DNA of 63,170 bases from an uncultured Saccharospirillaceae bacterium (GTDB taxonomy: Bacteria > Pseudomonadota > Gammaproteobacteria > Pseudomonadales > Natronospirillaceae): assembly GCA_913063165.1 (NCBI GenBank), contig CAJXZL010000008.1:1-63170 (forward strand). Direction: 5' to 3'. Of the stretch, positions 35,346-46,419 are shown piece by piece. The translations under genes and the position numbers were made by a program. The notes under the pieces were generated by a model. It was not told the origin of the DNA and made no database searches. It saw nothing but the letters and a program-made list of their open reading frames with translations. Numbering within the stretch: position 1 is the first letter of the stretch; every line of letters starts with the position of its first letter.

Positions 35346-36758
35346 ATGGATACCGAACAAGACAGCAATGCCGCACTAGAAACATTGCAAGCTGCGCATC
35401 GTGCCAATCCTTACCCCTCAGTTGAACGCAGGCAAGAGTGGCTCGATAATCTCAAAACACTGTTACTCAACCACCGCCACGAATTTGAGCAAACCATTTC
35501 AGAGGATTTTAACTATCGGCCGGCTACAGAGACCGAATTGTTTGAAATCTTACCCTGTGTCAGCGCCATCCACTACCAAAGAAAACGGATCAAACGGTGG
35601 ATGAAACCCGTTAAACGGCTCTCTCCATTGCCCTATTTGCCCGGAAAATCCCGTATACACCACGTACCCTTGGGCGTAGTTGGGGTCATAGTGCCTTGGA
35701 ACTATCCACTTTTCTCATCACTGGGGCCAGTCATTAGCGCCCTAGCGGCGGGCAATCGCGCACTGATAAAGATGTCGGAATTCACCCCCAAGACCGGACG
35801 CCTCCTTCAACAGTTGTGTCGCCAATATTTAGGTCCCGACGTGGTCGCGGTCATCAATGGCGGACTATCTGTGTCGGCAGCTTTTGCTCGCCTGCCATTT
35901 GATCACCTCGTATTTACTGGCTCTAGCGAAGTGGGTCGTTTGGTCATGGCCGCGGCCGCACAAAACCTAACACCTGTCACCCTCGAGCTTGGCGGCAAAT
36001 CGCCCGTCATTATTAGCCGTACGATATCAGCGTCGGAGGCAGCAGTGCGCCTCGTTTGGCCAAAAACGCTTAACAATGGCCAATCCTGTACGGCACCGGA
36101 CTATATATTCTGCCCAGAAGAATCGGTGGCGGAATTCATTGCTGGCATGCGAAAAGAATTTAGCCGTCAGTATCCTGATTTTAAAAACAATCCAGACCGC
36201 ACCAGCATCATCCATCAAGGTCATTACGACCGATTACAGGCGTTGTTGTCCGATGCGCAGCAAAAAGGCGCGACCCTGATACCGCTGCAAGACTATGAGC
36301 GGCAGTCCGAAGACGATTATTTTATGCCGCTGACGCTTATCACGGGTGTTACCGATGACATGGCAGTGATGCAGTCAGAAATATTTGGGCCGCTACTGCC
36401 CGTTTTATCCTATCAAGGGCTCCCAGAGGTTTACGACCAGATCAATGCCAAACCGCACCCATTGGCGCTCTATTTCTTTGGGTACGATAAAGCGGAGTGG
36501 CAGGACGTAGGTCAAAAGTGTCCCTGTGGCACCCTGACAATTAACGATGCCACGCTGTTTCCTGGTAATGATGCCCTGCCGTTTGGCGGCGTGGGAGAGT
36601 CAGGCATGGGGGCCTACCACGAACATGAAGGCTTTGTGCGTTTCTCCAATGCCCAGGGATTTTTTGAACGTGGAAAATGGGCGCTACCCAACCTGATTGC
36701 AGCGCCGCCTTACAAACGCCAGCTCCCGAAGCTGTTACAAAAGCTGTTCATTCGATAG
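35346..36758 (+). CDS. calB: Coniferyl-aldehyde-type aldehyde dehydrogenase
   Basis: Aldehyde dehydrogenase of 470 residues of the class-3/coniferyl aldehyde type that lacks the N-terminal extension of GabD-like enzymes. It has VPWNYPLFSSLGP, FTGSSEVGRLVM, the general base Glu in LELGGKSPV and the nucleophile Cys in NNGQSCTAPDY. C-terminal QGFFERGKWALPNLIAAPPY is typical of CalB. The likely action is oxidation of aromatic or fatty aldehydes. AGAGGG lies before the ATG at 35346; an upstream GTG (35292) would overlap rsmD and is not favoured. calB is a name by similarity; the natural substrate is unproven. Confidence 0.85.
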   Translation: MDTEQDSNAALETLQAAHRANPYPSVERRQEWLDNLKTLLLNHRHEFEQTISEDFNYRPATETELFEILPCVSAIHYQRKRIKRWMKPVKRLSPLPYLPGKSRIHHVPLGVVGVIVPWNYPLFSSLGPVISALAAGNRALIKMSEFTPKTGRLLQQLCRQYLGPDVVAVINGGLSVSAAFARLPFDHLVFTGSSEVGRLVMAAAAQNLTPVTLELGGKSPVIISRTISASEAAVRLVWPKTLNNGQSCTAPDYIFCPEESVAEFIAGMRKEFSRQYPDFKNNPDRTSIIHQGHYDRLQALLSDAQQKGATLIPLQDYERQSEDDYFMPLTLITGVTDDMAVMQSEIFGPLLPVLSYQGLPEVYDQINAKPHPLALYFFGYDKAEWQDVGQKCPCGTLTINDATLFPGNDALPFGGVGESGMGAYHEHEGFVRFSNAQGFFERGKWALPNLIAAPPYKRQLPKLLQKLFIR

Positions 36759-36873
36759 CGGTCCGTAAACCGTACCAAACAAATTCAGACTGGCCAACGC
36801 GGGCAGTTTGACGGTGATATTTGTGACTACACCAAATATCAGATAACATTCGCGCCGTTTTCTAATGTGGTAG

Positions 36874-37644
<771 letters not shown>

Positions 37645-37646
<2 letters not shown>

Positions 37647-38379
37647 ATAGGTGTTTAATCACTTTTTTTACCTGCGCCAAATGCCTTCTACTCACCACCA
37701 ATGGTGTTGCTACCCCCCTCAACCACAACTGTGTTTGACCTTCTGAGTCTTTGTCTAACCGTTCAATGGCCTTTTTGGCGACCAACGCATTGCGATGCAC
37801 CCGCACAAAGCCATGGTGAAATTCGTCTTCTAGCTTTTTGAGCGGTTCGTCTATTAAGTATTCGTGTTCCGCCGTCATCACTTGTATGTATTTCTGCTCG
37901 GCTCGAAAAAACACCACGGCTTCTAGACTCACAAGCTCAATGCCTCGGTGGCTATGAATACTCAGATGCGACCGTATACCACCCTCTGATTCTGCTGCAA
38001 CCAATTGTGATGCCTGTACCCGATTGATTTTTTTGGCACGGCTGATGGCCTGTTCCAATTCGGACAACCGCACTGGCTTTAAGAGATAGTCGATGGCTTG
38101 TACCTTGATTGCTTCCAAGGCGTGTTCTTCAAAAGCCGAACAAAAGATGATGGCTGGCGGTTCAACGAGCTGACTCAAATGCGCCGCAACCTGAAGCCCA
38201 TCCATCTCAGGCATGCGAATATCCAACAACAGCAAGTCGGGTTGATGGCGGGTCACTTGGTTAATGGCCACCAAGCCATTTTCCGCCTCCAAAATCGTTA
38301 GCACCTGCGGCATGGTTTCAAGAAAACGCACCAGGCGCTGGCGCGCAAGGGGCTCGTCATCGACGATCAAAACTTTCAT
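37645..38379 (-). CDS. algR: LytTR-type response regulator, AlgR-like
   Basis: Response regulator of 244 residues: receiver domain with phosphoacceptor Asp53 in LLLDIRMPEMDGL and LKPVRLSEL near its end, then a LytTR DNA-binding domain (about 140-244) with the segment FHHGFVRVHRNALVAKKAI typical of these 10-stranded binders. In Pseudomonas AlgR controls alginate, type IV pili and motility, and sits downstream of algZ and argH, as here. The regulon here is unknown. It lies eight bases after algZ. Confidence 0.9.
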
Positions 38380-38387
38380 GCTTACTC

Positions 38388-39419
38388 CTAACTCGGGTTT
38401 TTAGGAATGTTGACCACACAGATATAACGGCCATCACGTTCCATACCCTGCACTTTGGCCTGCTCACCGTAGACCGCTTGAAGGCGGTCTTGAATATTTT
38501 CCACGCCCATTTGGTTGCCTGTCGACTTGTGGTGGGTGGTGGGCAAAGGGTTGGTTACTGTCACCTTTAACATTTTATCGGAGTCGTGTAATTGAATGTC
38601 GATATCGCCGCCACTGGCGCGCTGCTGTATGCCATGAACAATCGCGTTTTCAAGCAATGGCTGCAAGGTCAACTGGGGAACCTGCCACGCATCGAGATTG
38701 GCATGTTCATGCCAATTGACATGCAAACGGTCACCGAGCCGCAGTGACTCTAACGACAGGTACCGCTTACACAAAGCAATTTCCTGAGACAGCGGTACCA
38801 GATCAAAAGACTGCTTGAGCGTTGCGCGAAAAATATCGGCCAAATCCTCAACCGCGCGTTCGGCACGCTGTGGATCAACAGGAATCAAGCTGGCGACTGA
38901 ATTAAGGCTGTTGAATAAAAAGTGTGGACGGATACGCGAGTGCAATGCCTGTAGGCGCGATGACAATTCTGCCTTTGATTGTCGCACCAATAAAAACTGC
39001 AGATAAAAATAACGTAGCACCAATAAGGCGACCAGCATGGTCATCAGGGTATGACGCGCTACCACTGCCGGATCAATCTGTTTGCCGTATAACAAATACT
39101 GCCCCGCCATGCTGACGCCAATACCCGTGACCACACAGATGCCATAAGCAATAACGATCTTCTGTGCATTGCTACGGTGGGCGATCATGCCGCGTGTCCA
39201 ACAAATCAGCGCCGCACTCATCAGACACACCCATTGCACATGAATGGTCATAATCGCCAACCGCTGCCAATTAAATACACCCAAAGTGGTATCAGCCAAT
39301 AGCAGTAGCACCACAAACAGCTGCGCTACCACCACCAAAAAAAATACCGACTTGTCCCTGCAAAGGTTGGGCAGGACCGACTGTTCATCGATGGTGACTG
39401 GGTTGCTTTGTTTTGACAT
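38388..39419 (-). CDS. algZ: Membrane histidine kinase of LytS/AlgZ (FimS) type
   Basis: Sensor of about 343 residues with four or more transmembrane helices in the first 165 and a His_kinase domain ([17 protein letters not shown], His in the RPHFLFN motif) joined to an unusual ATPase domain ([12 protein letters not shown]). It lacks the classical H-box and dimerisation domain, as in AlgZ/FimS and LytS. The ATG at 39419 gives the best N-terminus; an upstream TTG at 39491 is unlikely. It is divergent from argH, the order seen in Pseudomonas. Confidence 0.88.
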   Translation of the reverse strand: MSKQSNPVTIDEQSVLPNLCRDKSVFFLVVVAQLFVVLLLLADTTLGVFNWQRLAIMTIHVQWVCLMSAALICWTRGMIAHRSNAQKIVIAYGICVVTGIGVSMAGQYLLYGKQIDPAVVARHTLMTMLVALLVLRYFYLQFLLVRQSKAELSSRLQALHSRIRPHFLFNSLNSVASLIPVDPQRAERAVEDLADIFRATLKQSFDLVPLSQEIALCKRYLSLESLRLGDRLHVNWHEHANLDAWQVPQLTLQPLLENAIVHGIQQRASGGDIDIQLHDSDKMLKVTVTNPLPTTHHKSTGNQMGVENIQDRLQAVYGEQAKVQGMERDGRYICVVNIPKNPS

Positions 39420-39578
39420 GAATCGGTTTTCTCTCGCGGCCGCTGGGTCTCTAGATGCAACAATATAGGCCGATTCAGCGCCAAAGGGCAATGTTCAAGT
39501 CACATCAGACGAATGACCGAGCGACTTTTTCAGGATAAACGATATAATTGCATTTTTACCTGCTCACAGGATCCAAAC

Positions 39579-40967
39579 ATGACCGACCAAACAAACTCAG
39601 CATGGGGCGGCCGTTTCTCTGAAGCCACCGATGAATTCGTCGCAGAATTTACAGCATCCGTTAGTTTTGATAAGCGGATGTACCAACAAGACATCCAAGG
39701 TTCTAAGGCACATGCCCGCATGTTGGCAGCCGTTGGCGTCATCACAGATGCTGAACGTGACCTGATAGTGGATGGCCTAGACACCATCCAGATCCAAATT
39801 GAGCAGGGCGACTTTGAGTGGCGCACGGCATTAGAAGACGTGCATATGAACATTGAGTCGGCATTGACCAAAAACATTGGCGCGGTAGGTAAAAAGCTAC
39901 ACACCGGCCGATCGCGCAATGACCAAGTGGCCACTGATATCCGCCTGTATTTGCGCGATGCTATCGATGGCATCCTAGGCCAATTATGCTTGTTGCAGCG
40001 CGGTATTATCACGTTGGCTAGCGACCATACCGACACCATTATGCCCGGATTTACCCACCTGCAAACCGCACAACCGGTCACCTTCGGCCACCATTTGTTG
40101 GCGTGGAACGAGATGCTCCAGCGCGACTCAGAACGTCTAATAGACTGCCGCAAGCGGGTCAATATTTTACCACTCGGCAGTGCGGCGTTGGCTGGCACCA
40201 CCTTCCCTATCGACCGTGTGATGACAGCGCAACTATTGGGTTTTGATGCACCGTCTGAAAACTCATTAGACAGCGTGTCCGATCGCGATTTTGCCATCGA
40301 GTTTTCTGCCGCATCGGCAATGATCATGATGCACCTCAGCCGGATGAGCGAAGAACTCGTGCTATGGACCTCTGCTCAGTTCCAGTTTATTGACCTCCCC
40401 GACCGTTTTTGTACCGGCTCTTCGATCATGCCCCAAAAGAAAAACCCCGATGTACCCGAGTTGGTTCGCGGAAAATCGGGACGGGTGATTGGCCATCTGA
40501 TGTCGCTACTGGTTTTGATGAAAGGGCAGCCCTTGGCCTATAACAAAGACAACCAAGAAGACAAAGAGCCACTTTTTGACACCATGGATCAGGTATTCAA
40601 CAGCCTAAAAGCTTTTGCAAGCATGGTTCCTGCCATTGTTCCGCACAAAGCCAATATGCGCAGCGCCGCTTTTAAGGGCTACTCCACCGCTACCGATTTG
40701 GCGGATTATTTGGTCAAGAAAGGCATGCCGTTTCGCGATGCACACGAAGTCGTGGGTAAGGCCGTTGCCAAAGGGCTGGCTGACGGCAAAGACTTATCCG
40801 AGCTTTCTTTAGACAGCCTACAGCAGTTTTCTGACCTGATTGCACAGGACGTCTTTGATGTATTGACGCTTGAAGGCTCGGTAAAAGCCAGAAATCACAT
40901 TGGCGGCACGGCACCTGAGCAAGTCAAACAGGCCGCGATACGCGCACATAGCCGCGTACTCCGCTAA
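39579..40967 (+). CDS. argH: Argininosuccinate lyase
   Basis: ArgH of 462 residues, splitting argininosuccinate into arginine and fumarate, the last step of arginine synthesis. It has [15 protein letters not shown] at the start, [25 protein letters not shown] and the signature loop [16 protein letters not shown] with catalytic Ser. I start at the ATG at 39579, preceded by AGGATC; an earlier ATG (39513) would add 22 residues without conservation. argA, the first committed gene of the pathway, is 7 kb away. Confidence 0.97.
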   Translation: MTDQTNSAWGGRFSEATDEFVAEFTASVSFDKRMYQQDIQGSKAHARMLAAVGVITDAERDLIVDGLDTIQIQIEQGDFEWRTALEDVHMNIESALTKNIGAVGKKLHTGRSRNDQVATDIRLYLRDAIDGILGQLCLLQRGIITLASDHTDTIMPGFTHLQTAQPVTFGHHLLAWNEMLQRDSERLIDCRKRVNILPLGSAALAGTTFPIDRVMTAQLLGFDAPSENSLDSVSDRDFAIEFSAASAMIMMHLSRMSEELVLWTSAQFQFIDLPDRFCTGSSIMPQKKNPDVPELVRGKSGRVIGHLMSLLVLMKGQPLAYNKDNQEDKEPLFDTMDQVFNSLKAFASMVPAIVPHKANMRSAAFKGYSTATDLADYLVKKGMPFRDAHEVVGKAVAKGLADGKDLSELSLDSLQQFSDLIAQDVFDVLTLEGSVKARNHIGGTAPEQVKQAAIRAHSRVLR

Positions 40968-40991
40968 CACACCTATTGAGATGGAACCTTC

Positions 40992-42029
40992 ATGACCTCT
41001 TTTGCCAGTGATAACTATGCCAGTGTCTGCCCCGAAGTCATGGCAGCATTACAAGATGCCAACCATGACCACATGACCGCTTATGGCGGCGACCCGATCA
41101 CTGCCCAAGCCATTGAGGCCATTCAGCAGTCATTAGGTGCGCCTGCACCGCTGTGGTTTGTGGGCACCGGTACGGCGGCCAATACATTGGCTTTGAAGTC
41201 TGTCTTACGGAGTTTTGAAAGCGTTATCTGTCTGGACAGTGCCCATGTTATTACCCATGAAACCGGGGCACCCCACCATATCGTTGGCGCCAAGTTTTTA
41301 ACCTGCGGCAGTGAACATGGGAAAATAACCCCCTCACAAATTCAAGCAGCCTTTGAGGCTGAATCCGCTTGGGGCATACACGCTACCAAGCCTGCTTTGG
41401 TAACAATCAGCCAAACCACCGAAATGGGCACGGTATATACCCTGGCAGAATTAGCGGCGATACGCGCGGTCTGTAACGAATTGGGCTTGCTGCTGCACAT
41501 TGACGGGTGTCGACTGTATAATGCCGCCGCCGCGCTCGATTGCACCCTCGCTGACATCGCCTGCTTTGCAGATGTCATGAGTCTGGGTGGCACCAAAGCT
41601 GGCATGATGTTTGGCGAGGCCGTTATTTTTATGAATGCGGATTTGGCGCCAGGTTTTGAATACCTACAGAAACAAGGGTTGCAGCTTTTTTCAAAGATGC
41701 GGTATGTCTCTGCGCAGTTTCTTGCCCTATTCACCAACGATCTCGGGCTCAATATGGCAAAAAGGGTCAATCGCCAAGCAGCGACATTGGCAGCCGGTCT
41801 CGAACGCAATGCCTATGCCCAGATCGAAACCCCAGTTGAAAGCAACATGATTTTCGTGACCTTTCCAGAGTGGTTGTTACCCGCGTTACAAGCTCACAGC
41901 CATTTTTATGCCATGCCGGGCAGCTTTACTGCGCGACTGGTGGTGTCTCATGATACCCAAGACACACAAATTGCCGGATTTTTGGCATTGCTGGAACAGG
42001 TCACGACAGCCCACGACACTGACCGTTAA
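40992..42029 (+). CDS. ltaE: Low-specificity L-threonine aldolase-type PLP enzyme
   Basis: PLP enzyme of 345 residues that splits threonine or allo-threonine into glycine and acetaldehyde. Sequence has FASDNYASVCPEVM, AYGGDPIT, the cofactor-stacking HETGAPH, HIDGCRLYNAAAAL with the PLP-binding Asp, and the Schiff-base lysine in MSLGGTKAG. The Pseudomonas aldolase is of the same length. It lies 24 bases after argH, so may share its message. Beta-eliminating relatives exist; the reaction is inferred. Confidence 0.87.
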   Translation: MTSFASDNYASVCPEVMAALQDANHDHMTAYGGDPITAQAIEAIQQSLGAPAPLWFVGTGTAANTLALKSVLRSFESVICLDSAHVITHETGAPHHIVGAKFLTCGSEHGKITPSQIQAAFEAESAWGIHATKPALVTISQTTEMGTVYTLAELAAIRAVCNELGLLLHIDGCRLYNAAAALDCTLADIACFADVMSLGGTKAGMMFGEAVIFMNADLAPGFEYLQKQGLQLFSKMRYVSAQFLALFTNDLGLNMAKRVNRQAATLAAGLERNAYAQIETPVESNMIFVTFPEWLLPALQAHSHFYAMPGSFTARLVVSHDTQDTQIAGFLALLEQVTTAHDTDR

Positions 42030-42142
42030 TCGGATAAAGGTGACGGGGGATGAAAACCAGAGGAGAATAGTTTGCCGCCTCGACTAAGGCAGCAGGTCAT
42101 TACCTCAAGCCAATACTTATATAGGACTTACCCAGTACTGAC

Positions 42143-42748
42143 ATGTCACACCCAATATTAGATCGACTACAGTCAGACCATCAGGAGCTATCCCGGTTTT
42201 TATATAGCTTCCGCCTCTATATGCAACAGCTGATTGACCCCAGCAGTAGTAGCGACATCGCTTTGATCCTCAATATGTTGGATTTCATCAATGTCTATCC
42301 TGAGAATTTTCACCACCCAGTTGAGGATGTCATCTTTGCCCACCTGATGACAAAGTCCAATATTGATCTCACCGATGTGACATTCATTATGAATCAGCAC
42401 CAACAACTGGAGGCAGAAACGCGTGAGATTAGAGAAGACTTTCAGACCCTCAGCTTTTCGTCACGCGGGTCCCTAGATCGGTTTTTTGACGATGTCATGG
42501 TTTACATTGATGAGCAAAATGCACACCTATTTCTCGAAGAAAGCAGTGTTTTTCCACTCATAGAAGACGTGTTTTCTGAAGACGATTGGTTAACGGTCGA
42601 AGGGTTGATAGACCAACACTTCCCAGGCGATCACTGGGAAGAATTTCAATCAGAAATCGATCAGATGATTACTGACATCGAGCGGGTCCTTGTCAGCGGT
42701 GACTACCGCGATCTGCAGGCGCCTATCGATGTTCAACGCGATTATTAA
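42143..42748 (+). CDS. Hemerythrin HHE-domain protein
   Basis: Protein of 201 residues, mostly helical, with the four-helix HHE cation-binding motif: His in SDHQELSRFLYSF, the NFHHPVEDVIFAHL segment, QHQQLEAE and ESSVFPLIEDVF. Such domains bind a di-iron site and sense or carry oxygen or nitric oxide. No signal peptide. The last 40 residues after about 160 are acidic and have no assignment. No neighbour hints at a pathway. Confidence 0.85.
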   Translation: MSHPILDRLQSDHQELSRFLYSFRLYMQQLIDPSSSSDIALILNMLDFINVYPENFHHPVEDVIFAHLMTKSNIDLTDVTFIMNQHQQLEAETREIREDFQTLSFSSRGSLDRFFDDVMVYIDEQNAHLFLEESSVFPLIEDVFSEDDWLTVEGLIDQHFPGDHWEEFQSEIDQMITDIERVLVSGDYRDLQAPIDVQRDY

Positions 42749-42756
42749 TCCCGTGG

Positions 42757-43689
42757 TTAAAACCACCAAAAATGTATGACGGCCCGCAATAACAAACCGC
42801 CTGCTGCACCGATAAGCGCCGGCTTCACCACCGCCTGCATACGCGGACCTGCAGCCAACAATAAGGCCACACCCACAATATCGTAGGGGTTCATCACCAA
42901 CCCGGCCATGCGGTTCATTTCCAACACGGTTAATTGCCCCTGCTGCAGCATGTCGAGTGTAACGCCAACGAAAGCCGTCCCCCCTGCCACAAACTTGGTA
43001 ACCAAGGGCAAAACAGCCGCCGCCGGCAATCCCAACAGATTCAATAACGGTCCTAGGGTATGACTTAAAAAATCAATGGCGCCAATTTCGCGTAAAATGG
43101 TCACGCTACACAACGACAACACCAACAAGGGCAACATGCCAGCAACCAGCTTCATGCCATCCATGCCACCGTCACTCAAAATCTGTACCACAGAACGGGG
43201 TACTGGGGTGGCGGCTTGTAACCTAACCCCACTGCTGCCGTCATTTGTCAGGCCCCTGCCCGTGAGATAGTAGGTTAGCAACGCCGCTGCAATGCCTCCC
43301 AACAGCGAGGTCAACAATACGACCTGCACATTGAGACCTACGGCCACCAACGGAAATACCACATTGGCCTGCGACATGGTGAGCAGCAAAGCCAAGGTTG
43401 CCGCTAACTGGCGGTTGGCGGTGCCCCCGGTGTCCATCATGTTGAGTGTGGCAATGGGCGCTGCAAAGCTCACAAAGCTGAGTTTTAGCGCTGCAAAAAC
43501 ACCCAAGCCGGGAATGCCTATTTTCTGAGATACCGGCGCCAGCCAATCGGTGATGGTGGTTAATAATCCTTTGGCATCAAGCAGTTTCATTAACGACAGC
43601 ATCACAATCATAATGGGCAACAGGGTATACAAGGCCATGTCTAATGCCGATCGTCCGGACTCTAATATAATGTTTACAATCTGTTCCAC
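42757..43689 (-). CDS. Nucleoside-recognition (GATE) domain membrane protein
   Basis: Membrane protein of 310 residues with about nine helices and two copies of a nucleoside-recognition/GATE-type unit (about 10-150 and 175-305), as in SpmA/SpmB-like and YjiH-like proteins. The repeated pattern PLLNLLGLPAAAVLPLVTKFVAGGTAFVGVT is diagnostic in style. The family is linked to spore maturation in Bacillus and to unknown transport elsewhere; nothing here shows the substrate. It is a lone gene, transcribed away from the AEC gene. Confidence 0.8.
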   Translation of the reverse strand: MEQIVNIILESGRSALDMALYTLLPIMIVMLSLMKLLDAKGLLTTITDWLAPVSQKIGIPGLGVFAALKLSFVSFAAPIATLNMMDTGGTANRQLAATLALLLTMSQANVVFPLVAVGLNVQVVLLTSLLGGIAAALLTYYLTGRGLTNDGSSGVRLQAATPVPRSVVQILSDGGMDGMKLVAGMLPLLVLSLCSVTILREIGAIDFLSHTLGPLLNLLGLPAAAVLPLVTKFVAGGTAFVGVTLDMLQQGQLTVLEMNRMAGLVMNPYDIVGVALLLAAGPRMQAVVKPALIGAAGGLLLRAVIHFWWF

Positions 43690-43839
43690 AACGGGACTCC
43701 TTCAATGAGGGCATAAAGTAATGCAGCAATGCCCCTCTGGCAATGCGCCTTTCGCATGACTGTTTGACTAAAAGACTGTTGACTCTGCCCGCGTGACATT
43801 GAAAACTCTGGTTCTACTTATCGACGCGAGTTTCCTTTC

Positions 43840-44772
43840 ATGCAAGAGTTTGCCAGCATCATCGCCGCTTTGGGCCCTGTATTCGCCTTGGTGATCATTG
43901 GTCACATTCTCGGTCGTATTCCATTCCCTGACCGCTCTTTTTGGCCACAAGCCGAGCGGCTGACCTATTTCGTGCTGTTTCCTTCACTGTTGGTCCTCAA
44001 AATTGGCAATGCCGCGCTACCCGCCACCGATGTCATCGTGCCTATCCTTGCACTCATCATCTTGCTGGTGGTCAGCGCCTTTGCGGTCGTAGGGCTGGCC
44101 AAATGGCTCAAGGTATCGCCGGCAACGCTCAGTTCAATATTTCAAGGTGGCATCCGATTCAATACCTATGTTGGGTTGGCCTCTGCAACTGCATTGTATG
44201 GCGATGTAGGTATGGTATGGGGCGCGGTATTTTTAGCGGTGATGATTCCGCTGGTCAATGTCGCCTGTATTACCGGTTTTGCAATCTGGCTCCCCAATCA
44301 ATCTGGTTCATTTGGCCGCACGTTGTGGCAGGGGATGGTCAAGAATCCGTTGATTTTGGCCTGTCTGGCGGGGGGTATCTTAAATCTCAGTGGTCTAGGT
44401 ATTCCGTCACCAGCCACGCCCATATTGAGCCTCATCAGTGCCATGGCGTTGCCCTTGGGTTTGCTGGCGGTAGGTGTCAGCCTCGACCTAAAACTCATAA
44501 CACAGGGCAATGCCGCTTTGTGGCTCAGCACCCTATTCAAGTTATTGGTTTACCCGTTGATATTTGTGGTGATTGCATGGGCGCTCAAGCTACCCAGTGA
44601 AGCGACAGCCGTTCTACTGGTTTTTGCATTATTACCAACCGCGCCGTCTGCCTACATTTTGGCCCGACAATTAAATGGCGATGCGCCGTTAATGGCCACC
44701 ATCATCACGTTACAAACCCTGTTGGCAATGGCCACTATGCCCGTCATGTTGGCACTTCTAACCAACCACTAA
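43840..44772 (+). CDS. AEC-family (auxin efflux carrier-like) transporter
   Basis: Membrane protein of 310 residues with ten predicted helices, the size and profile of the AEC/bile-acid-sodium superfamily. It begins VFALVIIGHILGRIPFPD and has the family's mid-section FQGGIRFNTYVGLASATALYG. In bacteria such carriers move malonate, malate or other dicarboxylates. It converges on the 5-oxoprolinase genes, with eight bases between stops, so a pyroglutamate or amino-acid link is possible but only by position. Confidence 0.88.
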   Translation: MQEFASIIAALGPVFALVIIGHILGRIPFPDRSFWPQAERLTYFVLFPSLLVLKIGNAALPATDVIVPILALIILLVVSAFAVVGLAKWLKVSPATLSSIFQGGIRFNTYVGLASATALYGDVGMVWGAVFLAVMIPLVNVACITGFAIWLPNQSGSFGRTLWQGMVKNPLILACLAGGILNLSGLGIPSPATPILSLISAMALPLGLLAVGVSLDLKLITQGNAALWLSTLFKLLVYPLIFVVIAWALKLPSEATAVLLVFALLPTAPSAYILARQLNGDAPLMATIITLQTLLAMATMPVMLALLTNH

Positions 44773-44779
44773 TCGCTGA

Positions 44780-45721
44780 CTAGGACAACGGACTGTCATT
44801 GGGCGAATCAAAGAAGCGGTAGAAATCCTGCATCAGCGCCTGCGCCTGCTCTAACGCAATCGGCGCAAACGACACCGAAGCGCCCGCCTTCATCTGACTC
44901 AGTCGAAACGCGTCTATTGGCAACAGTCCGCCAATTTTGGGGTATCCCCCAATGGTTTGACGGTCTTTTAGCATGATAATCGGTTGGCCATCGGGTGGCA
45001 CTTGGATGGCACCAAATGCAATGCCTTCTGATAATATGGTGTCTCCACCATAGTGCACAGCAGGACCCGATAACCGAAAGCCCATCCGGTCACTGTCCGC
45101 GGTTAGATGGTAGGTCGATTGAAAAAACACGGTCTTGGCCTGCTCACTGAACGCCATTATTTGGTTGCCCAACACCACCCGCATCTGCACCGACTGATCA
45201 TAGTTAGGAATGGCGGCCTGCGGCGCAGCAAAATCCAAGCCCTGATCAAGGGTCACAGGTGTGAATGGCAACTGGTCGTTGGCCAGAATCGCTGTACCCG
45301 ACAATCCTCCCACTTTTTCACGCACCACGGTCGCTGTGCTTCCAAAAGCCGGTGTCACTTGAAAGCCGCCGCGAACGGCCACATACAGCCGCTGACCAGA
45401 CCGCGCCCATCCGATCCGTATGGCATCTCCCGCTCTGATCACCTGAATACGCCACATGGATATGGGATGTTCATTGACCCATATCGGGGCCGCAGCGCCC
45501 GTCACAGCAATAATGGTATCCGCTGTCGCGGTCATGCTGACATTACCCAATGCTATCTCTATCAACGGGGCAGACAGCGAATTGCCCAATAAGCGGTTCG
45601 CCCAATTGCCTGCGTATTCGTCAAGCATACCGCCAGTCGTCAAGCCCTGATGTTGAAAACCAAACCGTCCTTGGTCCTGTATTAACGTCAGCAACCCAGG
45701 CTTTGTAACGACAAAGGTCAT
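44780..45721 (-). CDS. pxpC: 5-oxoprolinase subunit C (AHS2/KipA-type)
   Basis: PxpC of 313 residues with the AHS2 (biotin-dependent carboxyltransferase-like) domain. Opening residues LTLIQDQGRFGFQHQGLTTGGMLDEYAGNWANRLLGN and later IMLKDRQTIGGYPKIG are family marks. With PxpA and PxpB it hydrolyses 5-oxoproline to glutamate using ATP. The start overlaps the pxpB stop as TAATG, showing coupled translation. Confidence 0.92.
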   Translation of the reverse strand: MTFVVTKPGLLTLIQDQGRFGFQHQGLTTGGMLDEYAGNWANRLLGNSLSAPLIEIALGNVSMTATADTIIAVTGAAAPIWVNEHPISMWRIQVIRAGDAIRIGWARSGQRLYVAVRGGFQVTPAFGSTATVVREKVGGLSGTAILANDQLPFTPVTLDQGLDFAAPQAAIPNYDQSVQMRVVLGNQIMAFSEQAKTVFFQSTYHLTADSDRMGFRLSGPAVHYGGDTILSEGIAFGAIQVPPDGQPIIMLKDRQTIGGYPKIGGLLPIDAFRLSQMKAGASVSFAPIALEQAQALMQDFYRFFDSPNDSPLS

Positions 45722-46419
45722 TAGTGAGCCTCCTGATAGGCATGGAATGCGTCCAATTCGATGGGTTCAAACACCACATTATCGCCAACCCGCAATAAGT
45801 TTATCGGTTCACGTGTGGGTTCAAATAAACTAACGGGACATCTCCCTACAATCCACCAGCCTCCAGGTGTCTGTTGCGGGTACACGGCAGAATAGGCTTC
45901 AGCAATGGCCACAGAGCCTGCGGGGACAGCCGTGCGTGGGGTAGGCAGCCTAGGCACGCGTAACTGGGGGTCAAGGGTCCCCAAATAACCAAATCCTGGG
46001 CTAAAACCAATGGCATAGACCTGATACACCACCTCTGAATGTAGCCGAATAATGGCCTCTATCGACAGACCTAAGCGGTCAGCCAAGGGTTGCAAATCAA
46101 AACCCAGACTGGGGTCGTAGCAAACAGGTAACCGCACCGTTTTATTAGCCGACGCTGCCGCAACCTTATCGGTCAAAATGGCAGAGGCTTCAATCGCCTT
46201 TGCCAACCGCTCCTGCAAGGATGAAAAAGTTGTGGTGCGCACGTCATAGACCACGAGCAACGTCGTGTAAGAGGGTACGACATCTTGAATGTGGAGCGAG
46301 AACTGCTGTTGAATCAGCTGTGCGATAGCACCAATTTTGTGTACCAGCGTTGCACTGGGGGCGGACCCCAGACGAATGATAAAGCTGTTAACGCCGGCTA
46401 GCTCGAAATCACACTGCAT
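45721..46419 (-). CDS. pxpB: 5-oxoprolinase subunit B (AHS1/KipI-type)
   Basis: PxpB of 232 residues with the AHS1 fold. The segments GFSPGFGYLGTLDP and RLPTPRTAVPAGSVAIAEAYSAVYPQQTPGGW are diagnostic of KipI/PxpB. I start at the ATG at 46419 (MQCDFE...), overlapping the pxpA end by 11 bases. A longer frame starts at 46479 but would overlap pxpA by 71 bases; the shorter start fits family length. Confidence 0.91.
   Translation of the reverse strand: MQCDFELAGVNSFIIRLGSAPSATLVHKIGAIAQLIQQQFSLHIQDVVPSYTTLLVVYDVRTTTFSSLQERLAKAIEASAILTDKVAAASANKTVRLPVCYDPSLGFDLQPLADRLGLSIEAIIRLHSEVVYQVYAIGFSPGFGYLGTLDPQLRVPRLPTPRTAVPAGSVAIAEAYSAVYPQQTPGGWWIVGRCPVSLFEPTREPINLLRVGDNVVFEPIELDAFHAYQEAH

Noticed and set aside
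39530-40327. Long minus-strand frame (265 codons) opposite argH
   Set aside because: Antisense to the conserved lyase gene, with no ribosome site or family resemblance.
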